Positions 1-7,678 of a DNA stretch of 44,254 bases are shown one piece after another. The notes below the pieces were generated by a model. The model ran no database searches. It saw only the letters and a program-made list of their open reading frames with translations, and was not told the DNA's origin. Position 1 is the first letter of the stretch. Each line of letters starts with the position of its first letter. This DNA is from Alicyclobacillus sp. SP_1 (lineage in GTDB: Bacteria > Bacillota > Bacilli > Alicyclobacillales > Alicyclobacillaceae), in NCBI RefSeq assembly GCF_024706985.1, contig NZ_JAMCCX010000023.1, positions 1 to 44,254 of the forward strand, written 5' to 3'. The position numbers and the translations under genes are program-made.

Positions 1-3
1 GCT

Positions 4-300
4 CTACTCCACATCAAGCCCACTTTTTTTTTTGAGCCATTCGAGTTGGGTCGAGAGTTTCCCAATCTTCGAATAGAGTTCTTCGGTTTCCTTTTCATGC
101 TGCTTTTTCAAGACGGTCGTGCTCTTCTTCTCCTCATCCTCAAATACCGAGGCAAGATTTTCAAGAGCAGTCTTTTTCCATTTATGGAGCATGGTAAAAT
201 GAATGCCGTACTCTGATGAAATCTGGCTGACCGTTTTTTCCTCTTTCAAAAGTTCCACAACGACCTGTGCTTTGAATGCTGCCGTGTAATGTTTTCTCAT
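4..300 (-). CDS. IS3-family transposase OrfA
   Basis: A 98-residue protein with an N-terminal helix-turn-helix (start MRKHYTAAFKAQVV, then a TVSQISSEYGI helix) and a C-terminal leucine/lysine-rich coiled coil. This is the layout of IS3/IS150-type OrfA, which binds the element's terminal repeats. A run of ten A on the coding strand (plus positions 24-33) lies just before the stop. In this family such runs are slippery sites for the -1 frameshift that makes the OrfAB transposase. OrfB would lie beyond the left edge. A TATAAT box sits at 307-312, very close to the ATG. The family call is firm; the subgroup is not. Confidence 0.85.
   Translation of the reverse strand: MRKHYTAAFKAQVVVELLKEEKTVSQISSEYGIHFTMLHKWKKTALENLASVFEDEEKKSTTVLKKQHEKETEELYSKIGKLSTQLEWLKKKSGLDVE
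24..33 (-). other. A10 slippery run for programmed frameshift
   Basis: Ten consecutive A on the minus strand near the end of OrfA, six codons before its stop. IS3-family elements commonly use A-rich runs here for -1 frameshifting into OrfB. The position fits; the OrfB frame cannot be seen because the window ends. Confidence 0.6.
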
Positions 301-459
301 ATGCCGATTATAGCTTACATGACCCCTTTCAACTTGTCTGAATTCCTGGATCCACTATACTGCCGATGGGTACGACATGCCAATCCCCCAAGGTCAAGCC
401 TTCGAATCGCCCACGTTCTCTGTCGCAGGGCGAGAGCGGCGGAGCCTCCGCCTCTCGCT

Positions 460-852
460 TTACTCCGTTTTCTCCAACGCATCTCCGACGTGCACCGTCG
501 CAGGAAGAATCGACGCGCCAAAGAGAACGGCCTGTTGGGTCCACCAAGCTTCCGGAAACGAGCGATCCGTTCGGCCGTACTCGTCGAGCGCATTCAGGAG
601 CGCCTCGCGTTCGGTGCTTCGGATGCCGGAGAGGACGAGGAAGCGGGCGAGGGCGTCTGCTATCGTCCGGGGAGGGAGAGGGGGATCGACCAACGCTAGC
701 AGGCGACAAGCTTCCGCGACGGCCACAGCATCCACCCACAGTTTTCGAGCATCGACTTCCGAGGCTTGAAGCTCTCGGGCCAGGTCGTCGGCGTGCGGTC
801 CATCCAGCAGAAAGTCGACGATGAGGTCTGCGGTGAGAACTTTGTCGCTCAT
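460..852 (-). CDS. PIN-domain toxin (VapC-like)
   Basis: A 130-residue protein with the spacing of a PIN-fold ribonuclease: an early acidic stretch (LIVDFLLDGPHADDLA), a middle Glu (VAVAEACRLL) and a late Asp (YGRTDRSFPEAWW). VapC-type toxins cleave RNA with an Mg-dependent acidic triad. Its start overlaps the stop of the upstream AbrB-type gene by ATGA (849-852), the usual antitoxin-toxin coupling. The length fits the family. The acidic residues were placed by eye, so the identity of the active-site set is inferred. Confidence 0.7.
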   Translation of the reverse strand: MSDKVLTADLIVDFLLDGPHADDLARELQASEVDARKLWVDAVAVAEACRLLALVDPPLPPRTIADALARFLVLSGIRSTEREALLNALDEYGRTDRSFPEAWWTQQAVLFGASILPATVHVGDALEKTE

Positions 853-1121
853 TCGAAGTCGCCCCCATCCGTGAACCCATCGACAGACGCATCGCGATAT
901 GTCCGATAGGCGACTTCGGTTTCTGCTGCATCGTCGTCTGCCGGACGAAGCATCCCACGCACCGAGGACACTTCAATCGCTTTCATATTCTCAATATAGA
1001 TGCGACCGGACGCGTCGGAGCGAAACGCGATCCGGTCGTTCGGTTCGCATCCGAGCGCCTGACGCACGTCTTGCGGTAGGGTCAGCTGATATCGAGGAGA
1101 AACACGCGCGATCGACAACAT
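849..1121 (-). CDS. AbrB/SpoVT-type antitoxin
   Basis: About 90 residues. The N-terminal 45 carry the AbrB/MazE swapped-hairpin pattern (SPRYQLTLPQDVRQALGCEPNDRI); the acidic tail (PADDDAAETEV and onward) probably wraps the toxin. A GGAGG eight bases upstream supports the ATG at 1121 over the upstream TTG at 1136. It overlaps the PIN toxin gene by four bases, so the two are translated together. Such antitoxins usually repress their own promoter; a TATACT box at 1161-1166 is the likely -10, without a clear -35. Confidence 0.78.
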   Translation of the reverse strand: MLSIARVSPRYQLTLPQDVRQALGCEPNDRIAFRSDASGRIYIENMKAIEVSSVRGMLRPADDDAAETEVAYRTYRDASVDGFTDGGDFE

Positions 1122-1700
1122 AGACTTCGCCTCCAAACGTTAAAATGCATGTCACGAGGAAGTATAACATACACAAGATGAAACGAGAGACGGTCCAAAG
1201 CATGATGTCAGAAAAGTTTGAACAGTCAACATTACTAGCGATACGCATACATTATCGCTACTTAATGAGAACCTTTTTATGGGCGGAATGGAGGGTTCTT
1301 TTGGTCAAGTTTTGAGTATATTCAAGAGCACTTACCTTCTTTCGGAGGCGTACTCATCGGCGGTTGACCGCATGTCTCAAAGATGCTTACGAACGACCTT
1401 GGGTTGCACCTTCGAAACGATGCTGCCTTCTGCCATGATGCAGCTAAACGTCCCTGTGTCAGCAAATGCGATGAGATACGCAGAAGTACTACGTGTCTGC
1501 GGATCGCAGAATGAGAAGAAGCGTTGAGCGTGGATGTCTTCTGGTGGCGTGGACGTGTTCATTCAAAGAGTACGCAAGGTTCCTTTACTTCTTTCACCCT
1601 GACCCAGTACACTACCCTTCATGGGGGTGGCAAGGCTCTGGGATGGAGGAAGGTTCAAGACCGGAATACGTCCGTCTTCAGGACAAGAGGAGGATGCTGC
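1122..1700. other. Gene-poor stretch between the toxin-antitoxin pair and the AbrB regulator
   Basis: Apart from the -10 box of the antitoxin (1161-1166), I see no convincing gene. Two overlapping open frames exist (1279-1527 plus, 1377-1562 minus), but neither has a ribosome binding site or a recognisable domain. The stretch is more AT-rich at 1140-1290 than its surroundings. It may be decayed DNA near the element's edge. Confidence 0.4.
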
Positions 1701-1988
1701 ATGGTGTTGTCTACGGGAATGTCTCGAAAGTTGGATAGTTTAGGAAGACTCGTACTACCCATCGAGTTGCGACGGACGTTGCAGATCGAAAACGGGGATT
1801 CGATTGAATTTTTCACCGACCAGGACCATCTTGTGCTGCGCAGATACACCGTGGGTTGTCTGTTTTGCGAAACGTACCACCTGGACACCGAAGGGGCTCG
1901 GTGGTACAAAGGCGCGTACCTTTGCCCCCATTGCCGGGAAGCGTTGAAAGCACTGGCCGAGGCGCATCCATCGTCTGCGAAGGCATGA
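1701..1988 (+). CDS. AbrB-family regulator with C-terminal zinc ribbon
   Basis: A protein of about 95 residues. Residues 1-50 are a clear AbrB DNA-binding hairpin (RKLDSLGRLVLPIELRRTL), as in AbrB and Abh. After it come CLFC and CPHC pairs about 22 residues apart, which look like a zinc ribbon. AbrB proteins are transition-state repressors; the zinc ribbon is an extra. AAGAGGAGG seven bases before the ATG at 1701 sets the start. It is one of the few plus-strand genes in the window, so it is probably separately transcribed and could regulate the element. Its targets are unknown. Confidence 0.85.
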   Translation: MVLSTGMSRKLDSLGRLVLPIELRRTLQIENGDSIEFFTDQDHLVLRRYTVGCLFCETYHLDTEGARWYKGAYLCPHCREALKALAEAHPSSAKA

Positions 1989-1998
1989 CCCATGCCAC

Positions 1999-2033
1999 AA
2001 AAAAACCGCCGAAAGCCTTGCGGCCGTCGGCGG
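1999..2033 (-). terminator. Rho-independent terminator after the Rpn gene
   Basis: On the minus strand a stem CCGCCGA/TCGGCGG, with an inner GCC-GCAA-GGC hairpin, is followed by a run of T. It lies 12 bases past the stop of the Rpn nuclease gene and probably ends the leftmost minus-strand transcript. Confidence 0.8.
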
Positions 2034-2044
2034 ATGGGCTCGGC

Positions 2045-2914
2045 TCAGTGCACGAGCTTGTTTTGAATCGCTTTGGCCTCTTTTTCACTAAGGCCCGTCA
2101 TGTCAACCACTTCGGCGAGGCTGGCTCCTTTGCGAAACATCCGCTCGGCAACCGTGGCCAACCCCTCCAGACGTCCTTCTTGACGCCCCTCTTGACGTCC
2201 TTCTTGACGTCCTTCTTGACGTCCTTCTTGACGCCCTTCTTGACGCCCTTCTTGACGCCCCTCTTGATACAGTTCTTCCGCAATTCTCGACACGCGTCTC
2301 AACTCCTTTTGCAACCGGATTCTTTGTTCAGCACTCAAAGAGTGTTCACCTAGCGCCAGCATGGTTCCGACGACGAGCTCGCGCTCCGTCTCGTCGGGCA
2401 CCTGCGGGGTGAGCCGCAGTACGCGCTCCAATGCCTGAGGCTGGTTCCCGACGTGCATAGACAGCGCCAGAGCCAATCGCATTCGGTCACCCGGCTCCCA
2501 TTGCCCCATGGTGAGGTGTTGTTCCACCTCGTCAAGGGCCACGTCGCCTTGTAGGGTCGACAGATACACATTTTCTACGCGGTACAAAGCGGTGCCGATG
2601 TCCAATTCTGACGGTGCATCCGTCACGTTCGAGTGATACAGCACCACCGTTCGGATAGTGGTCTCATACTGCCGCGCTAACCGAACATCGTATTCTAAGA
2701 ACCGATACAGCGTCGATTCTCGGTTGCTTTGAAACTCTAAGTGAAAGATGGACCCATCCGTTCTTCGCCACGAGCGGTCCATGCGAAGCGTATTCGCTGG
2801 CAACTCGGTTGGCAGGAACTCTGCTAGCTCCACGTCATAGACGCCAAGCACTTCCAAAGCGCCGCCTGACAACGCGTGCGTTAAAGCTTTCATGAGCGTA
2901 TCTTGTCCAGCCAT
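2045..2914 (-). CDS. Rpn-family (PD-(D/E)XK) putative nuclease with EGRQ repeats
   Basis: A 289-residue protein. Near residues 45-65 it shows D-x(n)-ExQ (RTDGSIFHLEFQSNRE), the PD-(D/E)XK core of Rpn/YhgA-type recombination-promoting nucleases and the related transposase_31 proteins. The C-terminal third has seven EGRQ units in tandem, encoded by a 12-bp DNA repeat, before the final helix. Repeats of this kind are common in the family and vary in copy number. AAAGGAG eight bases upstream fixes the ATG. Members nick or cut DNA and stimulate recombination; the role here is inferred. Confidence 0.8.
   Translation of the reverse strand: MAGQDTLMKALTHALSGGALEVLGVYDVELAEFLPTELPANTLRMDRSWRRTDGSIFHLEFQSNRESTLYRFLEYDVRLARQYETTIRTVVLYHSNVTDAPSELDIGTALYRVENVYLSTLQGDVALDEVEQHLTMGQWEPGDRMRLALALSMHVGNQPQALERVLRLTPQVPDETERELVVGTMLALGEHSLSAEQRIRLQKELRRVSRIAEELYQEGRQEGRQEGRQEGRQEGRQEGRQEGRQEGRLEGLATVAERMFRKGASLAEVVDMTGLSEKEAKAIQNKLVH
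2168..2272 (-). repeat. 12-bp tandem repeat inside the Rpn gene
   Basis: About eight copies of a 12-bp unit (plus strand CTTCTTGACGTC and close variants) encode Glu-Gly-Arg-Gln tetrads. The unit is a multiple of three, so changes in copy number keep the frame. Confidence 0.85.
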
Positions 2915-2969
2915 TCGTACACTCCTTTGAGAGTAGTATAAGCCATTGCGTCAACTTCGACCATCCCCA

Positions 2970-3788
2970 TCACACCGACACCTCGAGCAACGCATCGACG
3001 GCCGCGTCGCTACGCATCCAACCGCGCCTCGCTTCAAAGAACGTGCGGTGATGCAAAATCGTCCCATCCGCCAGCAGCGTGTGCAGCAGCATCATGACGG
3101 TGGTGGCTGCCATGAGGTTGGTCATCAGGCGCTGTGGGTTGGATACCGAGACCTCGCCGCAACGGACGTCGGTCGGCAGCTGGTCTTCCTCGATGAGGTC
3201 GGGGAAGACTTCGCCGGGGAACGGCAACACGGTCTGACCGTGACGACGCACACCGACGACGACTTGACCTTCCCAACCGCTGTTTTTCAGGTGCGCCAGT
3301 TGGTATCGGTCCAGGTGCTCCGGATGCTCCGGCATCGCGACCGCACTGTTCCCGCTGTCGATGTAGACGACGTCGGATTGTCGGTTCAACTGCTCGTGCA
3401 AGATGCGCCGTGTGCTGCCGTTGTCGACGCACGCGACGACGACGCTCTCCGGTTCGAACAAGCCTACCTCTGAGACGGGGGTTTCGTTGGTCACATAGTG
3501 CGGATACGCCGCAATCGACAAGCCGTAGGCTCGGGCGTAGCGTTCCGCGAGGACCGTCGCTTTCTTTTTCCCCACGTCGTGCGGCAAGAAGTACTGGCGC
3601 AAGAGATTCTTCTCTTCCACCGTATCGCCGTCCACGAGCAGGACGTCCGGAACGGACGCCCCTTGCTCTTTCAGGCTATAGAGAAGACGTGCCATCTGCT
3701 GCAACACGTAGCCTCCGGTGCCTCCGACGCCGATCAAGACGACGTTCTGCAACTGTCTTCGGTCGAGGACGTGCACGGGTTTGCTCAT
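2970..3788 (-). CDS. PRTRC-type ThiF/E1-like protein
   Basis: A 272-residue Rossmann-fold protein of the E1/ThiF/MoeB superfamily. It has a GVGGTGG nucleotide-binding loop at residues 20-26, LVDGDTVEEKNLLRQ at 51-65 (the acidic residue plus the N and R of the adenylation site), CVDN at 120-123, and a candidate catalytic Cys210 in DVRCGEVS. E1-like enzymes adenylate the C-terminal glycine of a ubiquitin-like protein. It overlaps the Ub-like/JAB gene by ATGA (3785-3788) and follows the E2-like gene, matching the PRTRC cassettes known mainly from proteobacterial plasmids. It is the last gene of this operon. Confidence 0.88.
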   Translation of the reverse strand: MSKPVHVLDRRQLQNVVLIGVGGTGGYVLQQMARLLYSLKEQGASVPDVLLVDGDTVEEKNLLRQYFLPHDVGKKKATVLAERYARAYGLSIAAYPHYVTNETPVSEVGLFEPESVVVACVDNGSTRRILHEQLNRQSDVVYIDSGNSAVAMPEHPEHLDRYQLAHLKNSGWEGQVVVGVRRHGQTVLPFPGEVFPDLIEEDQLPTDVRCGEVSVSNPQRLMTNLMAATTVMMLLHTLLADGTILHHRTFFEARRGWMRSDAAVDALLEVSV

Positions 3789-4735
3789 CGGGCCTCCTCC
3801 GTCTTCTTGAGGAAGTCTGTGTCAACCAGCGTCGATAAGTCGCCGTCGAAGAGGACCTCGGGAGCGAGCGGCCGGAAGTGACCACCGCAGGACATCCGAA
3901 ACAGCAGATCCGGACGGTCCTTGTCACAGCGGCCGAGCACACCGTAGAGCCCCGTTCGCACCTCGTCCGCATCGTCCGTGCTGCTGAAGAACGCAGGCAA
4001 TCGGCCGTGACTGTGGATGTGCGCGACGACAAAGAAGTCTTCGTGTTCCAACACCCCGCGACCGACGACGGAGACTGCGTTGGCATGCTGCTCGGGCCAG
4101 AGAACGGCAAATCCGCTTCGCCGATCATAGACCACGTACGCAAGATGCTCGACGTCCGGTTCTGCGTGACAGCGCGCGACGATGTCTCTTAAGCACGCGT
4201 AAGGCATCTTCGGGAGGTTCGCTTGAAACGCTGAGTCGGGTTCAAGCGTTCCCTGACCGCGCAGCGGGACTTGAAAGCGTCCCGTCTGCGTCTGCCGAAT
4301 TTCCCACGTCGTACCGTGTGCGTCGAGATAGTGGTACACCGGTGGCACAGGATCGCTCGGTGGGGTCCGAAAGACCGTGAGCGGACGATCCGTTCCTTTT
4401 TTGTGCGCTTTGAGAACCGGCACGATGTGGCCGTTCTCTGCGTCATACACCAGTTCGCACCGTTCTTTCGTCAGCTCGGGAAACTGCTCTGCCAACCAGG
4501 CACGCACCGCTTCAAGCTTCATGGTACGACTCGGTACGTCCAGGCGATGCCCCGCATAGTAGACGACACGGTCGATCTCGTAGACGTCCGGTTCGGGTTC
4601 TTCTTTCGATGCAGCGGGTGCCGTGGTTTTCGTTTTTTTCTTCGATGCCGTTGGTTCGTCGCTCTTGAAAGCTTTCGCTTCTTCCTCAGGCAAAAGGTCA
4701 AAGATGGACATCTGGTCTTGGTGTTCGAGTGTCAT
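3785..4735 (-). CDS. Fusion of PRTRC protein C (Ub-like) and protein A (JAB protease)
   Basis: A 316-residue protein from the ATG at 4735 (AAGGAGCG upstream). After a low-complexity Lys/Thr/Ala linker, residues about 50-114 match PRTRC protein C, a ubiquitin-like fold (RVVYYAGHRLDVPSRT, then FPELT, ending HKKG at 111-114). The C-terminal half is a JAB/MPN metalloprotease with HSHGRLPAFFSSTD at 241-254, an exact H-x-H-x7-S-x2-D zinc signature. In typical PRTRC cassettes proteins C and A are separate genes, so the fusion is unusual. JAB domains remove or mature Ub-like proteins. Gly114 would be the C-terminus of the Ub-like part if it is cut. Confidence 0.82.
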   Translation of the reverse strand: MTLEHQDQMSIFDLLPEEEAKAFKSDEPTASKKKTKTTAPAASKEEPEPDVYEIDRVVYYAGHRLDVPSRTMKLEAVRAWLAEQFPELTKERCELVYDAENGHIVPVLKAHKKGTDRPLTVFRTPPSDPVPPVYHYLDAHGTTWEIRQTQTGRFQVPLRGQGTLEPDSAFQANLPKMPYACLRDIVARCHAEPDVEHLAYVVYDRRSGFAVLWPEQHANAVSVVGRGVLEHEDFFVVAHIHSHGRLPAFFSSTDDADEVRTGLYGVLGRCDKDRPDLLFRMSCGGHFRPLAPEVLFDGDLSTLVDTDFLKKTEEAR

Positions 4736-4778
4736 CGTTTCATCGCTCCTTGGCGTGTTTTCTGTGCAGCGTGTGACC

Positions 4779-5513
4779 TTAAACACGGTATTGCCCGTGC
4801 CATTCCACCACCGTCGAGGAGAGTGGGATGAGCCACTCTGATCGGACCCCGTGCTCTGCTTCGACGGCTTCTAGAAACGCTGGGTAGTCTCGGTAAGGCG
4901 AGTTTTGAGAATGCCCTACGCCAAACAAGTCCCGGTTGTTCGGGGTTTGCAAAAACCCAAACAACATCTTTTCTTGAACGTCGTCGAGAGCGCACGTCGT
5001 CTCGTGCAACCCACTCCAACACACCGCCCCCGACGGATACACATTGGAGAACGGATAGCGATAGAGCGCGGTCGTTCCTCGCACGGTATCGTCAAGGGCA
5101 ACGGCGAGTCGACCCTGGAGCACCCGTTGCGTCGTTTCTTCCCACACCACTTGGTAGACGAGCGTGGGATAGCGAAGGCAGTAGACGCGCTCTTGATACA
5201 GCGTGGGATAGTCGAAGGACGGCACATACGCTGTCACCGCATGTCGGAGGCTCGACGACGACTCCAGCGTGTCGAGCGCCAGGACGCGTTCCGGTAGACT
5301 GGTCAGACGCGTACGGCGCAGATCCACCTGCTTGAGTTGTTCGAGGATGAGCGATCGGTCCAGCAGTTTGAGCAGTTCCTGGATTCCCACCGTCTTATAG
5401 TGATGGACGCCGTTCTCCACAATCTCCAGTTGAGGCATCGCTTTCGGCGTCATCCGCAACGTCAGAGAATCCCCGCAAGCGTCGCCATGCACGTGCATCT
5501 GCAACGTGTTCAT
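4779..5513 (-). CDS. PRTRC protein B (prokaryotic E2-like, family D)
   Basis: A protein of about 244 residues if started at the ATG at 5513; an upstream start would add 15 residues. The central YPFSNVYPSGAVCWSG (153-168) is the hallmark of PRTRC protein B, placed among the prokaryotic E2-like (Prok-E2_D) proteins. Cys165 is the obvious candidate for the thioester-forming residue. The protein sits directly before the Ub-like/JAB fusion and the E1-like gene, so Ub-like, E1-like, E2-like and JAB functions lie together. A GGAGG is 12 bases before the ATG, which is slightly long. Confidence 0.8.
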   Translation of the reverse strand: MNTLQMHVHGDACGDSLTLRMTPKAMPQLEIVENGVHHYKTVGIQELLKLLDRSLILEQLKQVDLRRTRLTSLPERVLALDTLESSSSLRHAVTAYVPSFDYPTLYQERVYCLRYPTLVYQVVWEETTQRVLQGRLAVALDDTVRGTTALYRYPFSNVYPSGAVCWSGLHETTCALDDVQEKMLFGFLQTPNNRDLFGVGHSQNSPYRDYPAFLEAVEAEHGVRSEWLIPLSSTVVEWHGQYRV

Positions 5514-6012
5514 AGTAGTTTTCAACCTCCCAAATCGCGATAAGCGACATCCAGGCATCCATCAGAACGTCGTCGGTGGGTTCCGCAATGGCCCACCCAA
5601 AGCCTGAGGCATCGTCCTGTGTGTACCATGCGTCGTCCGTGGACTGACGGATCCAAAACAGAAAGTGTTGCCACGTGTCGAGCGTCTTTGGATCGGAACT
5701 CGAGAACCAGACAAAACACCACGTTTCTGCCTTGGTCCAGTCTCCGCGAAGGCGTCTGAGATCCTCCCACATCTCCACGTTTTCGGTGTGATCAAAATGC
5801 AGCTCTGCCTGCAAATCGACGCCGATGAGTTCCAGCAGCGTCTCCAGTTGCCCGGCATAAATCGACGCTCCATCGCCCCCGTTCCAATCCACGCCGTACG
5901 GCCAACCGCAGGTGTCGAGGGCATGTTTCGCTCCGGTGCGCCACAACACATCGCGCAAGCACAGCAGGTGCAGTAAGGAGGCTTCCAGGTGATATCGTTC
6001 CTCGTCGTCCAT
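5395..6012 (-). CDS. Hypothetical protein upstream of PRTRC B (possible diverged PRTRC F)
   Basis: A 205-residue acidic, Trp-rich protein that I do not recognise. It overlaps the start of protein B by about 119 bases in another frame, which is long for this element, so its C-terminal 40 residues may be marginal. It starts on an ATG whose preceding base belongs to the stop region of the 109-residue gene before it. In PRTRC operons the gene before B is often protein F, so a diverged F is possible, but I see no motif to prove it. Confidence 0.55.
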   Translation of the reverse strand: MDDEERYHLEASLLHLLCLRDVLWRTGAKHALDTCGWPYGVDWNGGDGASIYAGQLETLLELIGVDLQAELHFDHTENVEMWEDLRRLRGDWTKAETWCFVWFSSSDPKTLDTWQHFLFWIRQSTDDAWYTQDDASGFGWAIAEPTDDVLMDAWMSLIAIWEVENYYEHVADARAWRRLRGFSDVADDAESDASTGDCGERRPSL

Positions 6013-6341
6013 TACAGAAACTCCTCTCCGAGGCTGGGATCACAGCGAGCAGGCAGTCGAGACACGGCCGCTAAAAACTCAGACCATGCCTCCTCGTCCG
6101 CCTGAAACTGGGTTTGTACGGTGGCCGCATCCTCTTCCTCATCGGACAGCAGACGCCAGGCCGCACGAAAGGCATCGGTGGATAGGTTCCATAAGTCGTC
6201 GTTGGTGAACTCTTGAGAACGTACGTGCTCTAGGAGGGTTTTCCCTGCTTGGAGGAATTCGAGGTAGGTAGGGTCCGGGTCCGGCATCGCGCGTAACGCC
6301 TGCACGAGTCGATCCCAGTGAAGGTGAAGAAGACGTTCCAT
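6012..6341 (-). CDS. Hypothetical protein, first gene of the PRTRC operon
   Basis: A 109-residue acidic helical protein from the ATG at 6341, chosen for AAGGAG eight bases upstream; longer forms from an ATG at 6389 or a TTG at 6419 lack a good site. I see no known domain. It overlaps the next gene's start and probably belongs to the same transcript as the ubiquitin-like cassette. Confidence 0.6.
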   Translation of the reverse strand: MERLLHLHWDRLVQALRAMPDPDPTYLEFLQAGKTLLEHVRSQEFTNDDLWNLSTDAFRAAWRLLSDEEEDAATVQTQFQADEEAWSEFLAAVSRLPARCDPSLGEEFL

Positions 6342-6405
6342 CGCTGTCGCTCCTTGTTCCTTCCCTGCAGCACGGAGGAAGGAAAACATTCCCGCCGTGC
6401 TCGGG

Positions 6406-7194
6406 TTAAACCGATTCAAAGGATTCCCTGCGGTCTATGCAAGCGACGATGTTTCGCCGGGTGAGCACATCATGCACGAACAAGCGTCCTTTTTGCGTCC
6501 ACTCCGTTTGCAGTTGTATGCCGCGTTCTCCGCTGGAACGAGTGTACTGGACGGTGTGGGAGTGCGTGTAGCCCAGATGTTGATAGCGGGCATAGAGTAC
6601 CCACTGACCGTTGATTTTGTACTGGACGCCCGCATCGTGCAGAATGAGATTGAGCCGTTTGCCGGAGAGTCCATAGTCCTTCGCGATCTGCGTGATGCAG
6701 ACGGTGTCTTGGGACGCCAGAATCTGATCCACATAAGTCAACTTAGGCGCTGCTTCGGCCAGACACTGCTCCAAAGCGAGCTTGTCCGCTTCGAGTTGCT
6801 CGTTTCTCTCGACTTGCATAACCAAAGCTTTCAGCGCTTCCAGATACGTTTTCGGCAAGAGTGCGGAACCGTTCCCGTTCGTAGGTAGAAGTTCTTGTCG
6901 CATTCGGTCGAATTCCGCAATATAAGCCTCTTTGAATCTCATCGCATCTTGACCGGTGTAGCCCATGACCAATAAGGTGAATCCTTGCTCCGTCATGAGA
7001 AACTTAGGCATAACCCGGTGTTGTAGGTTGGTGTAGGAGGACTCCACGAAATGGTGGAGTCGAAATTCGACACTGCATCCAAGATCTCGAAGGTCTTGTA
7101 AGACTCTGTCGTGACGTTTCCCAAACACGTCGGCGACCGTCAGACTGTCTGTGACCGGTCGGTCGTTGGCTACGAACACGAGTTTCTTGTCCAT
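6406..7194 (-). CDS. Rha-family / KilAC antirepressor-like protein
   Basis: A 262-residue protein. Its N-terminal half matches phage Rha-type proteins (VTDSLTVADVFGKRHDRVLQ, then a FLMTEQGFTLLVMGYTG core). The C-terminal half carries the KilAC DNA-binding pattern (TVCITQIAKDYGLSGKRLNLIL, then YTHSHTV). These proteins relieve repression or alter host regulation in phages and other mobile elements. The ATG at 7194 follows GGGAGGG; the upstream ATG at 7236 has no site. Its 100-base leader holds two overlapping hairpins. Confidence 0.85.
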   Translation of the reverse strand: MDKKLVFVANDRPVTDSLTVADVFGKRHDRVLQDLRDLGCSVEFRLHHFVESSYTNLQHRVMPKFLMTEQGFTLLVMGYTGQDAMRFKEAYIAEFDRMRQELLPTNGNGSALLPKTYLEALKALVMQVERNEQLEADKLALEQCLAEAAPKLTYVDQILASQDTVCITQIAKDYGLSGKRLNLILHDAGVQYKINGQWVLYARYQHLGYTHSHTVQYTRSSGERGIQLQTEWTQKGRLFVHDVLTRRNIVACIDRRESFESV

Positions 7195-7224
7195 GAGGCA
7201 CCCTCCCGTGGTTTGGTGTGACGT

Positions 7225-7270
7225 ACACTCCCCCACGGACCACGCCGGGGAGTGTTTCGGACCCGGCGTG
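7225..7270 (-). promoter_or_regulatory. Two overlapping, mutually exclusive leader hairpins before the Rha gene
   Basis: Hairpin 1 pairs ACACTCCCC (7225-7233) with GGGGAGTGT (7247-7255). Hairpin 2 pairs CACGCCGGG (7241-7249) with CCCGGCGTG (7262-7270). They share bases 7247-7249, so only one can be complete. This could be a translational or transcriptional switch; no regulator or U-tract is evident. Confidence 0.5.
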
Positions 7271-7302
7271 ACGGGTATCGATAGGACCTGTTGTTTTTTG
7301 GG

Positions 7303-7665
7303 TTAGTCTTCGTGCGGCAGCAAAAGCGTGATGACCGGTTCGAGGTCATCGCCCGGTCCGATCACGGCTTTGAGTAGCACGTCCACCGCTCGATGACCGC
7401 GCTGTACGCGCAGCGGATACTGGAACGTGTGGCCGTTGATGCGCCTTGCATACCACGCAAAGAGCGTCAACGCGTCCCACAACCGTCCGGTCACGGACTG
7501 ACCGAGCCGTTCGTCGGCTTCGCTTGGGACGAAGACCTCCTCGTAGAGGGCTTTCGTGAGCGCCACCGGATAGCGTATCCTCGCTTCTTTGGAAAGCTCC
7601 GTGACGTCCACCAAGACGCCATCGTCCAAGGCTTGGGCTCGGGTATACACCGAGAGATACTCCAT
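7303..7665 (-). CDS. DUF6573-family protein
   Basis: A 120-residue protein with the DUF6573 signature: start VYTRAQALDDGVLVDVTELS, middle TGRLWDALTLFAWYARR, end IGPGDDLEPVITLLLPHED. The family is frequent next to plasmid and phage replication genes; its activity is unknown. AAGGAG eight bases before the ATG at 7665 decides the start, so the 20 extra upstream residues are not used. It lies 14 bases downstream of dnaN in the same transcript. Confidence 0.8.
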   Translation of the reverse strand: MEYLSVYTRAQALDDGVLVDVTELSKEARIRYPVALTKALYEEVFVPSEADERLGQSVTGRLWDALTLFAWYARRINGHTFQYPLRVQRGHRAVDVLLKAVIGPGDDLEPVITLLLPHED

Positions 7666-7678
7666 GTTGTTCACTCCT

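Noticed and set aside
1279-1527. 82-codon open frame on the plus strand in the gene-poor stretch
   Set aside because: No ribosome binding site or recognisable domain, and atypical composition; it may be chance.
2168-2272. Short repeats that could be taken for a CRISPR array
   Set aside because: The 12-bp units are directly adjacent with no spacers and encode in-frame EGRQ tetrads. The same applies to the tracts at 25975-26190 and 34323-34404.
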